Positions 1 to 8,488 of a stretch of 19,931 nt of DNA are shown one piece after another. This DNA is from an uncultured Ruminococcus sp. (GTDB lineage: Bacteria > Bacillota > Clostridia > Oscillospirales > Acutalibacteraceae). Position numbers and translations under genes: made by a program. Where the stretch lies: positions 1 to 19,931 of the forward strand of contig CACYDD010000294.1 of NCBI GenBank assembly GCA_902773065.1, given 5' to 3'. Position 1 is the stretch's first letter. Every line of letters begins with the position of its first letter. Under the pieces are notes generated by a model. It ran no database searches. It worked only from the letters and a program-made list of their open reading frames with translations, and was not told where the DNA came from.

Positions 1-197
1 ATAATAGAAAGTCCAAACATTTCATTTCTGAAGATACTGATATTATTCCAGTTAAAAATGTTATATTCTTTGTTCTTCATACTTATTCACAAAACCTCGC
101 TTATCATTAATAAAATTAATCAGCAGAAATCAAAAATTAATATCGGTCACACTGCCTGACACCAGATCTCTGTATTAGTTTTTTCATTGCTTTCCTA

Positions 198-226
198 ATT
201 ATATCAGTTAAAACAATAAATGTCAA
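198..226 (-). promoter_or_regulatory. Divergent SigA-type promoter reading left
   Basis: On the minus strand TTGACA (226-221) is followed by a 17-nt spacer and TATAAT (203-198), both perfect consensus hexamers. It points out of the window to the left and is back to back with the promoter at 266-294. What it drives is not clear. An ATG at 187 opens a 16-codon frame ending at 137, but it would be almost leaderless, so I do not call it a gene. The rest of 1-197 shows no gene. Confidence 0.6.
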
Positions 227-265
227 TTACTACCTCCGCCTACGACCCCGGGTGCATGACTGCAC

Positions 266-294
266 TTGACAATTTATTGTAAATGTTATATAAT
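266..294 (+). promoter_or_regulatory. Consensus SigA promoter of the tandem regulator genes
   Basis: TTGACA (266-271), a 17-nt spacer and TATAAT (289-294) form a perfect vegetative promoter, with the predicted start near 301 and the first regulator's ATG at 327. The -10 lies inside an inverted repeat (289-313), so a protein bound there would block initiation. Confidence 0.8.
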
Positions 295-313
295 CACTTT
301 GTAAGTGATTATA
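289..313 (+). promoter_or_regulatory. Perfect 11-bp inverted repeat over -10 and start site (probable operator)
   Basis: TATAATCACTT (289-299) and AAGTGATTATA (303-313) are exact reverse complements separated by TGT. The repeat covers the -10 hexamer and the predicted transcription start, the classic position for a repressor operator. Autoregulation by the adjacent winged-helix regulators is an inference. A 5' mRNA hairpin is the alternative reading. Confidence 0.65.
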
Positions 314-326
314 TGGAGTGTTGAAA

Positions 327-1184
327 ATGAATGCCTTGATCATATCCGGTAACCCAAAAATCAATTCTGCATTGTGCAATCAATTAAAAAACTACTGTGA
401 TTTTCAGTTGATTGTTACAGAAGAATCAGAATATCCTTTAAAAATCTCTGTTGTAAATTCTGCCGATATTATTTTTGTCTCCGTATGCGGCGAAGAAAAC
501 AATCATCCATTTCCGGAACAAATTCATCACTACGGTTCAGTTAATTTTCTTATAGGTGATAATGAAAAACACATTGTTCTGGCTTATCAATACAGATTTG
601 ACGGGTTTATTCATGCAGATCATTTTGATACTGATCTGCAGTTCTGTATGGAAAAATTTGCACTGCTGTCAAAAAGAAGAAAACCTGTATTAGCAGAAAC
701 CTTCGGCTGGTTCAACATATTTGTTGATGATGTTGTTGTGAATTTTCATTCCGCCAAAGCAAAAGAGCTTCTCGCCCTTTGCATTGACAGACGAGGCGGA
801 GAAATCACAATGGACGAAGCAGTAGATAAGCTATGGCCTGACAGATGTTATGATGACAAAGTCAAAAGGCTGTATCGGAAAGCAGTGATAACACTAAATA
901 AAACATTCCAAAAAATCGGTATACCTGAGACATTTGTGGCAATGCATGGCTCATGCTGTATTATCAAAGACAAATTTGAATGTGATTATTTCAGATTCTT
1001 TGAAAACATTGACATAAATCACCATCTTTTCGATGATGAATATATGTTTAATTATCCATGGGCAAAAGAGACACTTGTTAATTTACAGGAGATCAAAAGT
1101 AATTACCTTCTGAAATCACAATCAGAAAATCGGGAAGTCATTATAAGGAGTGCTGAAAATGAATGCCCTGATCATATGCAGTAA
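327..1184 (+). CDS. SARP/OmpR-type transcriptional regulator, first of two tandem paralogs
   Basis: This is a 285-residue regulator-like protein. Residues about 1-115 resemble a degenerate response-regulator receiver fold: hydrophobic strands ending in NALIISGN, ADIIFVSVC and NFLIGD, without an obvious phosphoacceptor Asp set. Residues about 126-200 look like the winged-helix DNA-binding domain of SARP/AfsR-type regulators, with FGWFNIFVDD, AKAKELLALCIDRRGG and LWPDRCYDDKVKRLYRKA. I chose the ATG at 327 because GGAG lies 8 nt upstream; in-frame GTG/TTG codons at 318-323 overlap that site. The gene runs 26 nt into the next one, so its last residues are read from the second gene's start region, as expected after tandem duplication. 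The target is unknown. Confidence 0.75.
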   Translation: MNALIISGNPKINSALCNQLKNYCDFQLIVTEESEYPLKISVVNSADIIFVSVCGEENNHPFPEQIHHYGSVNFLIGDNEKHIVLAYQYRFDGFIHADHFDTDLQFCMEKFALLSKRRKPVLAETFGWFNIFVDDVVVNFHSAKAKELLALCIDRRGGEITMDEAVDKLWPDRCYDDKVKRLYRKAVITLNKTFQKIGIPETFVAMHGSCCIIKDKFECDYFRFFENIDINHHLFDDEYMFNYPWAKETLVNLQEIKSNYLLKSQSENREVIIRSAENECPDHMQ

Positions 1185-1995
1185 CCCAAAAATCAATACT
1201 GCATTGTGTACTCAACTGAAAAAATACTATCATTTTCATTATATATTTACTGATGGAAAAGAACTCTCTTTAAAGATTTCGGATGTAAATTTTGCCGATA
1301 TTATCTTTCTATCCGTATGCAAAGAAGAAAACAATCATTGGCTTTTGGAACAAATTCGTCATTCCGGTTCAGTTATCTTTCTGATCGGTGATGATGAAAA
1401 ACACGCTGTTCTGACTTATCAGTACAGGTTTGACGGCTTTATCCATGTAAATCATTTTGATAAAGATATTGAATTTTGTATGGAAAATTTTGCACTGCTG
1501 TCAAGACGAAAAAAACAGTTATTTGCAGAAACCTTCGGCAGATTCAATGTATTTGCTGATCAAATGGTTGTGAACTTCCATTCTGCCAAATCAAAGGAGC
1601 TTCTTGCCCTTTGCATTGACAGACAAGGTGAAGAAATCACTATAGCCGAAGCTGTAGATATTCTTTGGCCTCACAGATGTTATGACGATAAAGTAAAAAG
1701 TCTGTATCGAAAATCTGTTATGATGCTGAAAAGAACATTTAAGGATATTGGTGTACCTGATGCATTTGTAACAATGCGTGGTTCATGTTGTATCAGAAAA
1801 GATAAGTTTGAATGTGATTATTTCAGATTCTGTGAAAATATTGCTGAGCATTTTCATCTTTTTAATGATGAATATATGTTTGAGTATACATGGGCAGAAA
1901 AAACACTTGTCAATTTACAGGAAATCAAAAGTAATTATCTTCTGAAATTACAAGCTGCAAAATCCGCAACGTCAACATCCTTGAATCTGATTTAA
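1159..1995 (+). CDS. SARP/OmpR-type transcriptional regulator, second tandem paralog
   Basis: This 278-residue protein is a close paralog of the preceding gene along its whole length. It has the same receiver-like N-terminus (NALIICSNPKIN, ADIIFLSVC) and the same winged-helix region (FGRFNVFADQ, KSKELLALCIDRQGEEIT, LWPHRCYDDKVKSLYRK). The ATG at 1159 follows AAGGAG (1145-1150) and overlaps the end of the first gene by 26 nt, so the pair is probably co-transcribed and translationally coupled from the promoter at 266. Equivalent ribosome-binding-site sequences of the two genes are 832 nt apart, consistent with one tandem duplication. The C-terminus differs after the shared LVNLQEIKSNYLLK block. 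Function beyond DNA-binding regulation is not visible. Confidence 0.75.
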   Translation: MNALIICSNPKINTALCTQLKKYYHFHYIFTDGKELSLKISDVNFADIIFLSVCKEENNHWLLEQIRHSGSVIFLIGDDEKHAVLTYQYRFDGFIHVNHFDKDIEFCMENFALLSRRKKQLFAETFGRFNVFADQMVVNFHSAKSKELLALCIDRQGEEITIAEAVDILWPHRCYDDKVKSLYRKSVMMLKRTFKDIGVPDAFVTMRGSCCIRKDKFECDYFRFCENIAEHFHLFNDEYMFEYTWAEKTLVNLQEIKSNYLLKLQAAKSATSTSLNLI

Positions 1996-2011
1996 AAAAT
2001 TAAAACAACAC

Positions 2012-2042
2012 CGCACAAAGCTGTCCAGACAGACTTTGTGCG
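2012..2042. terminator. Hairpin terminator between convergent units
   Basis: CGCACAAAG (2012-2020) pairs with CTTTGTGCG (2034-2042), with an inner CTGT/ACAG extension. It lies between the regulator gene ending at 1995 and the ABC gene ending at 2062. On the minus strand the stem is followed by a T-rich stretch, so it should end the exporter operon. It may serve both directions. Confidence 0.7.
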
Positions 2043-2061
2043 ATATTGCCTTAAAAATATA

Positions 2062-2745
2062 TCAGCCCTCAATGACCCCATTTTTTAGTGTAACGATCCT
2101 GTTGCTGTAGGAGGCACATTCTGCGGAATGGGTCACTTGCAGAATCGTGATCCCCTTTTCCTGATTGAGACGGCGGAAAAGCTGCATAATTTCTGCACCG
2201 GAGGCAGCATCCAGATTTCCTGTCGGTTCATCGGCAAGGATGATCTCAGGCTCTCCCAGAACTGCCCTCGCAATGGCAACGCGCTGCTGCTGACCGCCCG
2301 AAAGCTGTGAAGGATAAGATTTTCTTTTGCTTTGAAGCCCTGTGATTTCAAGGATCTCTTCATATTTTGTTCTGTATTCTGAAACATTGCGGCCGCTCAT
2401 TTCAAGAGGAAGAAGAATATTGTCTTCAACAGTAAGATTTGCTGCCAGGTTATAAAACTGAAAAACAAACCCCATATTTTTACAGCGCAGCTTTGACAGG
2501 GTTTTGTCATCAAGGGTCGTTATATTCTGTCCTGAAACATAGATCTCTCCGCTGAAATCCCTGTCAAGCCCTCCGATCAGATACAACAGGGTCGATTTGC
2601 CGCTGCCCGATTCTCCCATGAGGGAAACAAAGCTGCCTTTTTCGATGTCTATTCCGGCACCTTCCAGCACCACCTGAGCCGTTTCTCCTTTCCCAAAGGT
2701 CTTGTGTATATTTTTTGCACTGATTACCATATTGTTTTCGTTCAT
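2062..2745 (-). CDS. MacB/LolD-like ABC transporter ATP-binding protein
   Basis: This is a complete 227-residue ABC ATPase of the usual size for the MacB/LolD/FtsE-like group that powers FtsX-type permeases. Walker A is GESGSGKST (about 44-52), the Q-loop is FVFQFYN (about 93-99), the signature is LSGGQQQRV (about 148-156), Walker B is IILADEP (about 168-174) followed by TGNLD, and the switch His is in VTHS (about 204-207). The start at 2745 follows GAGGGAG. It lies 15 nt downstream of the partner permease gene in the same operon. By family it hydrolyses ATP at the inner face of the membrane to drive conformational change in the permease. The exported or extracted substrate is unknown. Confidence 0.92.
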   Translation of the reverse strand: MNENNMVISAKNIHKTFGKGETAQVVLEGAGIDIEKGSFVSLMGESGSGKSTLLYLIGGLDRDFSGEIYVSGQNITTLDDKTLSKLRCKNMGFVFQFYNLAANLTVEDNILLPLEMSGRNVSEYRTKYEEILEITGLQSKRKSYPSQLSGGQQQRVAIARAVLGEPEIILADEPTGNLDAASGAEIMQLFRRLNQEKGITILQVTHSAECASYSNRIVTLKNGVIEG

Positions 2746-2760
2746 TTTGTCTCCCTCTCT

Positions 2761-5235
2761 TTAGTCAGCACTTGTCTTTATTTCTTCTGCAATATTCATT
2801 TTTGAAAGCATTTTTAAAGGTTTCATAATAACAACTGTTAAAATAACAAATGCACCTGCCCCGAAGATCACTGCGTAGAGTAACGGCTGGATCAATGGTA
2901 CACTCATATGCAACTGAGACAACGCTTTCGTGATGATCTGCAAAAAATACATTCCGAAAATTACCGCAGCAACAACCGAAATACCGCTTGTCAGCAAGGT
3001 TTCGGATATGATCAGTTTTTTCAGCTGATCCTTGCTCATGGCTGTGGAATAATACACCGCATATTTTCTTCTTGACTGTTCAAATCCCATCAGAATATTA
3101 CTTGATGTTCCCATCAACGATAAAGCCAGACCAAGTACAACAATCGCATATATGATCGTCATAATACTATCCATCGAACTTACTGCTTCTCCCCAATATT
3201 CCGCTGTAGTTCTGATAAATGCAGGGTCATCAGCAAGCGTTGACTGTAATATGTCAAGAACATAGAACTCTTTTCCCGGTTCTGTTTTCACCAGAACGAT
3301 TGCGGGCTGATCAAAGTATACACTTTTATAGGTGTCTTCATTGATCAGTACAGTATTGTCCATATTATTGAAACGGCTGCTGTCGATGAAACATTTTATT
3401 TTCAGTTTCAGTTCACGCGGAAGATAACTTTCCAGCTTTAGTTTCAATGTCATTTCATCACCGATTTTCAGTGAAAGCCTGGAAGCAAGCGTTTTGTCCA
3501 CAGCAATTTCATTTTCCGCAAGTGTTTCGGGACAGTCGGTAATTCCTGAGAAATGACGGAATCCGCCATTTTCGTAACTCATTACTGTCAGATCACGCTC
3601 TGTTCCGTTTACTTCTGCTTTTGTATCATATTCCAGAAATTTGTAATACAACTTTTCTACATCTTGTACTCCATCAATATTTTCTGCAAGATAATCATAT
3701 TGACTACCGTCCTGCTCCGGCATTGTGATCAGTAATTCTGCACTAAAATATGGCTTGGACATAAAGATGATAAGAGATGATGCCAGGGTAAGTATTGCAA
3801 TCGTCAAGGAAATTGCTGACAAAATCAGTTGGGAGGATGATATATTGCTCTTTGTGGAAGCAATTTCTTTGACAGCCAGCCTTGCAACAGGCATTTTCCA
3901 TTTTCCGAACAGTACAGCAAGTCCGTCGGACAACAATTTGACCAGCATGGGAAACAGCATCACTGCACCGACTGCGGAACAAAAGGCTGCTATGACGGTC
4001 ATTGTGAAATCATCAAAGAAAAAGTATGCAGCCAATCCCAAGACTAAAAGCACAATCCCGAATATTGAAAAAGGCTTTGAAGGTATATAGACGGTTTCCT
4101 TTGTACCGAAAATAATATCTCTGACAGGTGTTTTTGCCGCTTTCATAATAGCAGCTGCCGAAAAAATACACTGGAGTAAAATGACTGCCAGAATCACAAG
4201 ACAAACCGTCAAAAAATTGATCCCGTCAGATTTTGTGATCTCTTCCTCTCCGACAGCCGTAAACATTCCTAAATCGGTAATACCTCTGAAAGGCAAAAAC
4301 AGCAGTGAACCCAGAATGCCGCCGCACAAACCATAAAAGGCACTCTCTGCAAGCAGCAGTAACCCTGTTCCTTTGATACTTCCTCCGATACTGCGCAGCA
4401 TTCCGATCACAGACATTCTTTCATTGATAATATGCTTTGACATGGAAACGACAATGAAACATACCATTAAAAATACAATAGCAAAAATCAGATAGTAAAT
4501 ATTCAGCATACTGTTCATTGCATCATTGGAATCATCCGAGGTTGTTGCAAAATAATAATATTCCGGATGCTTTTGTGAAAGCGTTGCTGTTGCCTGATCA
4601 ACTTGCTCATCCGGTACATCCACAAACATCATATTGAAAGTACCTTTTTTATCTCCGCTGATCTGATTGCACAATTCAGGTGTCACAATGACAGCCATCG
4701 GAGTCGGCTTCAGAAATCGGGTTGGAGCAGCGACCGCAAGTATTTTCAGATCATATTCCGTACCGCCGTCACCATAGAAAGTAAAGGTATCACCCACTTT
4801 TTTATCATACTGTCTGGCAAGAGGTTCTGTGATCGTGATCCCGTTTTCTGTCGGAAAGGCATCATCTGTCAGACGCAATTCATTTGCCAGTTCTGTATCG
4901 ATCCCGATCACACTGACATTGGTTTTGTTGACATAATTAAAATATTTTGTATTGGGAAGTGTCATATTGACAGAACCCAAAGCCTGTCCGATCAGTCTGC
5001 TTCCGGACGGAAAATCTGATTCCTGAAGATCCACTTTATTGTCAGAACTGGAAATCATGATATCGACATCGCCGTAATTTGACTGGAAGAAATCTCTCAG
5101 GCTGTTTTGTGCCGAGTGAATTCCCGAAATGCAGAATAATGCTGCAAATGCCGCTGCCGCCAGCGACAGGATAATAATTGCCGTTCGCAGCGGTTTATTG
5201 ATCACATTACGGAGTACCAGTTTTGCTCTTATCAT
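2761..5235 (-). CDS. Two-module FtsX-like ABC transporter permease
   Basis: The protein has 824 residues. It starts with a membrane segment at about 17-39, then a large extracytoplasmic domain, then a three-helix FtsX module (about 245-370). A further segment near 390-415 and a second copy of the layout follow, with the last three helices at about 695-810. The GMLRSIGGS element in the first module and the helix arrangement are typical of MacB/FtsX permeases of the Firmicute peptide-resistance or export type. It starts 4 nt after the stop of the upstream metallopeptidase gene, so translation is probably coupled. With the ATPase downstream it should form an exporter or mechanotransmission complex. 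Substrate and outer partner cannot be read from the sequence. Confidence 0.88.
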   Translation of the reverse strand: MIRAKLVLRNVINKPLRTAIIILSLAAAAFAALFCISGIHSAQNSLRDFFQSNYGDVDIMISSSDNKVDLQESDFPSGSRLIGQALGSVNMTLPNTKYFNYVNKTNVSVIGIDTELANELRLTDDAFPTENGITITEPLARQYDKKVGDTFTFYGDGGTEYDLKILAVAAPTRFLKPTPMAVIVTPELCNQISGDKKGTFNMMFVDVPDEQVDQATATLSQKHPEYYYFATTSDDSNDAMNSMLNIYYLIFAIVFLMVCFIVVSMSKHIINERMSVIGMLRSIGGSIKGTGLLLLAESAFYGLCGGILGSLLFLPFRGITDLGMFTAVGEEEITKSDGINFLTVCLVILAVILLQCIFSAAAIMKAAKTPVRDIIFGTKETVYIPSKPFSIFGIVLLVLGLAAYFFFDDFTMTVIAAFCSAVGAVMLFPMLVKLLSDGLAVLFGKWKMPVARLAVKEIASTKSNISSSQLILSAISLTIAILTLASSLIIFMSKPYFSAELLITMPEQDGSQYDYLAENIDGVQDVEKLYYKFLEYDTKAEVNGTERDLTVMSYENGGFRHFSGITDCPETLAENEIAVDKTLASRLSLKIGDEMTLKLKLESYLPRELKLKIKCFIDSSRFNNMDNTVLINEDTYKSVYFDQPAIVLVKTEPGKEFYVLDILQSTLADDPAFIRTTAEYWGEAVSSMDSIMTIIYAIVVLGLALSLMGTSSNILMGFEQSRRKYAVYYSTAMSKDQLKKLIISETLLTSGISVVAAVIFGMYFLQIITKALSQLHMSVPLIQPLLYAVIFGAGAFVILTVVIMKPLKMLSKMNIAEEIKTSAD

Positions 5236-5239
5236 TTTT

Positions 5240-7216
5240 TCACCACACCTTTATTCTGTTTTCGGGAGCTGTATACATTTTATCTGTTTCCTTGATGTCA
5301 TAGACTTCATAGAATTGATCAGTAGAAGACAGCACCGCATTGACTCTCGCTTCAGCAGGACTGTGTTCGTCTTCACAAAGCTGCTGAACAATATCCGTAA
5401 CAACATTCAATGCTGCCCATTGCTGAGCAACGCCTTCAAAAATTTGTTCCAGTTCCTTTTTATCATCCGTAATATTGGCGATACACTGCACTGCAGCCAG
5501 ATCAGCAATGTTTTCCGAAAGAGTTTGTTTTCCGTTGATATTGTATATGTCAAGAAGCTTATAATGGCTGTAATAATTCTCTGCCTTATCCATCAGCTTC
5601 TGATAAAGTTCCTGATCCTCTTTGTTCATCCACTCCGGATTATATGACCCGTTTTTATCAAAAAGATAACCGTTGGAATCAAAAGCGTGATTCATTTCAT
5701 GGGCAATGACATAGCCGAGCATACCAAGATTTTTGTATTCCCCATAAGACGGGTCAAAGGAGGCTTGGCTGAGCATAACTGCCGGAATCGTTACTGTGTT
5801 CACACTTGGATTGTACACTGCATTGACAGTGATGGGAGTCATATCCCAGGTGTTTCTGTCGGCTTTTTGAGAAAGCTTTTCCTTTTCGGACAGTGTTTTG
5901 CCGCGATGAATCGCAATAACATTTTCCAGCAGATTTCCGCCGTCCTTTACAGGGGTGATCTCAAAAGGAGATCGGTAATCCTTGCTATAGCCAAGAAGGA
6001 ATATGATATTATCGAGCTTGCCGGTAAACTTCTTCTTTGAATCATCACTGAGTCTTTCACTGTTTTGAATCAGCTGACGGCAGGAGTCTTTCAGATCTTT
6101 CAGCATCTTATTGGCAGCAATCATCACTTCCTCTGTACAAACCTCCCTGCCGTACAATATACCGAGTTCCTCCTCCAGTGTGTCTGAAACAAAATACTTT
6201 GCAGATTTATCAGCATCTTTTTTCGAGGATGTCTGACTGGTAAATTTGTCCGAATATGACGGGGGAAGTGCCGAACTGTAATCAAACATCAGACAGGTCA
6301 GCGCATAATCCTTTAATTCACGGAGATGTTCTTCTGTGAAATACTCATTGATCTTTTCGGACTGTGAAACATCAAATATGATCAGTTTCTCTGTTTTGAA
6401 ATCAAAAGCCTGCAGCAGATTATCCGTATTGATATTACTGAAAAGTCCGGCAAAATCCTTTTTGGTATACAGATGATAGTGTTTTTCAATATTATTAAGA
6501 TATTCCGAATCTAAAGTTGCGACCATGATCTCGTTGATCATACTGACAACATTTTTTGCTCTTTCATTAGCTGAATCGGCATCAACCTCCAGGGCAGTAA
6601 GTGTATTCTTTGTCATACTGCCGATATTCTCCGCGCCGTTATCTGTTTTGGTGAAATTTTCTTTCATATTTCCACACGTATTCATATTTCTGAGAATAAG
6701 TCTGTTGATGGAAGTATCGTATGAATCAGGAGCAACATCAAATTTAAAAAACGATGACGTTCCGTATTCCAGATACATGACACCGAGTGCGCTAACCAGT
6801 TCTTCTGTTGTACTGCATTTCTCAATCATACCAACGATCGGCATTAAAGCATCCGTACCGGCTTTTTCTCTGGCATCAGTATCAAGATACTGCCGGTAGA
6901 TCTCACCGACCATTTGTTCAAAGGTATCTTTTGAAGATTCCTTTTCCGCACAATGATCTATCAGTACTGAAAGATCTTTTTCCATTTCATCCTGGATATT
7001 GTCGAATGTTCCAAAGCTTGACTTGTCATAAGGGATCTGACCGTTTGTCAGATAGTCATAATTGACATATCCGTAATAATTATCACCGGCTGCCGGCTTT
7101 TGCAGCGGAGCAGATGTTGTATCCTTCTCCGGCATGACCGGTTCTTCCATACTACAGGCAGAAAATGATACGATCATCAACAGAGCAAGCAGAACTGCCG
7201 TCATTTTTTTTTGCAT
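5240..7216 (-). CDS. M13 (neprilysin/PepO-like) zinc metallopeptidase lipoprotein
   Basis: This 658-residue protein has an N-terminal lipoprotein signal: basic MQKKM, a hydrophobic stretch, and lipobox FSAC with Cys near 21. That predicts attachment to the outer face of the membrane. The C-terminal catalytic domain shows the M13 hallmarks in order: VNAVYNPSVN, the zinc-binding HEMNH (about 506-510), and ENIAD (about 568-572), whose Glu is the third zinc ligand. It ends with the family-typical Arg-x-Lys-Val-Trp. Length matches intact M13 enzymes. The start at 7216 follows AAAGGA. It is the first gene of an operon with the FtsX/ABC exporter, which suggests cleavage of peptides handled by that transporter or defence against external peptides; the substrate is inference. 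Confidence 0.9.
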   Translation of the reverse strand: MQKKMTAVLLALLMIVSFSACSMEEPVMPEKDTTSAPLQKPAAGDNYYGYVNYDYLTNGQIPYDKSSFGTFDNIQDEMEKDLSVLIDHCAEKESSKDTFEQMVGEIYRQYLDTDAREKAGTDALMPIVGMIEKCSTTEELVSALGVMYLEYGTSSFFKFDVAPDSYDTSINRLILRNMNTCGNMKENFTKTDNGAENIGSMTKNTLTALEVDADSANERAKNVVSMINEIMVATLDSEYLNNIEKHYHLYTKKDFAGLFSNINTDNLLQAFDFKTEKLIIFDVSQSEKINEYFTEEHLRELKDYALTCLMFDYSSALPPSYSDKFTSQTSSKKDADKSAKYFVSDTLEEELGILYGREVCTEEVMIAANKMLKDLKDSCRQLIQNSERLSDDSKKKFTGKLDNIIFLLGYSKDYRSPFEITPVKDGGNLLENVIAIHRGKTLSEKEKLSQKADRNTWDMTPITVNAVYNPSVNTVTIPAVMLSQASFDPSYGEYKNLGMLGYVIAHEMNHAFDSNGYLFDKNGSYNPEWMNKEDQELYQKLMDKAENYYSHYKLLDIYNINGKQTLSENIADLAAVQCIANITDDKKELEQIFEGVAQQWAALNVVTDIVQQLCEDEHSPAEARVNAVLSSTDQFYEVYDIKETDKMYTAPENRIKVW

Positions 7217-7265
7217 AACCTACATCCTTTCTTTTGTTCCAACGAATCCGACAAGATATATAACA

Positions 7266-7294
7266 ATCATATCATAAAAATACATCATATTCAA
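7266..7294 (-). promoter_or_regulatory. SigA-type promoter of the metallopeptidase-exporter operon
   Basis: On the minus strand TTGAAT (7294-7289), a 17-nt spacer and TATGAT (7271-7266) lie about 50 nt upstream of the peptidase start codon. Each hexamer has one mismatch to consensus. Confidence 0.6.
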
Positions 7295-7352
7295 TATATT
7301 TTTTTAACCTTCCTGTAATTCATTGTTATCATTTAATATACTATTAAATAAA

Positions 7353-7393
7353 AAAAGCCTTACTCAATCACATTGATTTGAGTAAAGCTTTTT
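7353..7393. terminator. Bidirectional hairpin terminator after the csx1-CARF-sigma operon
   Basis: A long imperfect stem (AAAAAGC and TTACTCAA against TTGAGTAA and GCTTTTT) around a short ATCACATTG-type loop is flanked by A-runs and T-runs on both sides. On the minus strand it lies about 215 nt beyond the sigma-like gene and just before the promoter of the peptidase operon, so it insulates the two units. Confidence 0.75.
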
Positions 7394-7439
7394 ATTTGAT
7401 CGTAAATTTATTTTTGCCTCCGCTAATGTTGACTTGATT

Positions 7440-7584
7440 TTTGATATTGCGGTCCGGGGTGGGGGTGTTAATTCTGCCAAGAATACAAACTCAATGGATG
7501 AAAAATTATAGTATATTTTATTTTGTGTTAAGCACTCCCCGTACTGTAAATCCTGCTGCTTCTTCCACGGCTCTTATTCTGCCG
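7440..7584 (-). other. Intergenic segment with possible gene relics
   Basis: There is no intact gene here. On the minus strand a frame just after the sigma gene encodes RAVEEAAGFTVRGVLNTK and then a stop. An overlapping frame continues through FLAELTPPPRTAISKIK into the terminator, with no credible start codon or ribosome binding site. The unusually G-rich run at about 7450-7467 differs from its surroundings. This may be the decayed end of a gene or a dispersed repeat; I cannot tell which. Confidence 0.25.
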
Positions 7585-7606
7585 CCTTAATCTTTGGAGA
7601 TTAAGG
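7585..7606. repeat. Perfect 9-bp inverted repeat directly after the sigma gene stop
   Basis: CCTTAATCT and AGATTAAGG are exact reverse complements around a TTGG loop, and the stem begins at the base next to the stop codon at 7607-7609. There is no T-run after it on the minus strand, so it is not a classical intrinsic terminator. It could stabilise the 3' end of the mRNA or slow the last ribosome. Confidence 0.5.
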
Positions 7607-8488
7607 TCAGTGCATGAATTTCCTGATGTAGCTGTCGAAATCTTTTCTTCGCTGGCTGATAGTAGCATCCGTAACCGTTACATTTTCGAAATACTCAAAA
7701 TAGGTTTTATAGACATTCGCTTTGAACGGAGCTTTGATTCTTTCCTTGGGACTTTGCTGAATCCCGAAATATTCATTTTTCTTATATTTTGTTTCGGAAA
7801 TTTCTTTGATGGTTCTGCTTTTTTCTTCCAGAACATGATCGGCAAAATCTATATTCACAGATTTGAATATCATCATTTCTTGGTTTTTCAGTTCATGATA
7901 CACTTGCGGAGTCATTACTGCACTGGCTTCCTTACAAATTGCTGTGATTCTTTCTGTATAGAAAAGCTGATAATACCGTTGGGCGGATCGGTTGTTTTTC
8001 CTGCCATTGAAATGGGTGTCATACTGACTGATCAAAGGCAGAAAAACGGTAAGTATGCTGATAATTTCCTGAGTGTGATCAACTTTCTCGTACATATTTG
8101 AATAATCTTTTTGAAGATCTGCTCTTTCCTGTTCTGTATCTTCATTGTCGTTCTCATTCTTTACCATCTCATTTAAAATAAGCAATTCACGGCTACTTTT
8201 TCGGAGATGATCCAAAATACGGTTTTTCACTGCTGTTTTCAGATAATAAGAAAACGGTTTGCTGCCATCATATTTTTCTAATATTGATTTTTTTTCGTCA
8301 GGTGGATAAATCAAATCAATAGCTGCTTCATATTGTTCTTCTTCCTTTTGCTGACCGGAAAATAAATCCGAGATTTTTTCACTGATCTGCATTTTCAGAT
8401 TTACTTTTTGTACACCCGAAGCCTTGACATATTCTAATGCCCATGCATTGATTCTTTCTTCTGCAGATTTATTTCTGTCATTCATCAT
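7607..8488 (-). CDS. Sigma-70-like factor paired with a CARF protein
   Basis: The 293-residue protein carries a clear sigma-70 region 2 signature at about 72-99: KYDGSKPFSYYLKTAVKNR followed by ILDHLRKSS, the core-binding and -10 recognition segment of ECF-like factors. The C-terminal TDATISQRRKDFDSYIRKF (about 273-291) looks like a region-4 recognition helix. A long acidic and helical linker (about 105-260) separates them. I chose ATG 8488 (8485 is equally possible) because GGAGGGAG lies 5 nt upstream; the longer frame to 8578 would start inside the CARF gene without a site. It overlaps the CARF gene by 11 nt, so the two are translationally coupled. It probably directs RNA polymerase to the TTAAAAA/CGTATA promoters in this locus. 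The pairing with CARF suggests cOA control, by analogy with CalpS. Confidence 0.75.
   Translation of the reverse strand: MMNDRNKSAEERINAWALEYVKASGVQKVNLKMQISEKISDLFSGQQKEEEQYEAAIDLIYPPDEKKSILEKYDGSKPFSYYLKTAVKNRILDHLRKSSRELLILNEMVKNENDNEDTEQERADLQKDYSNMYEKVDHTQEIISILTVFLPLISQYDTHFNGRKNNRSAQRYYQLFYTERITAICKEASAVMTPQVYHELKNQEMMIFKSVNIDFADHVLEEKSRTIKEISETKYKKNEYFGIQQSPKERIKAPFKANVYKTYFEYFENVTVTDATISQRRKDFDSYIRKFMH

Noticed and set aside
137..187. 16-codon ORF (MKKLIQRSGVRQCDRY) behind the leftward promoter
   Set aside because: The predicted transcription start is only a few bases from the ATG, so there is little room for a ribosome binding site, and nothing else supports it.
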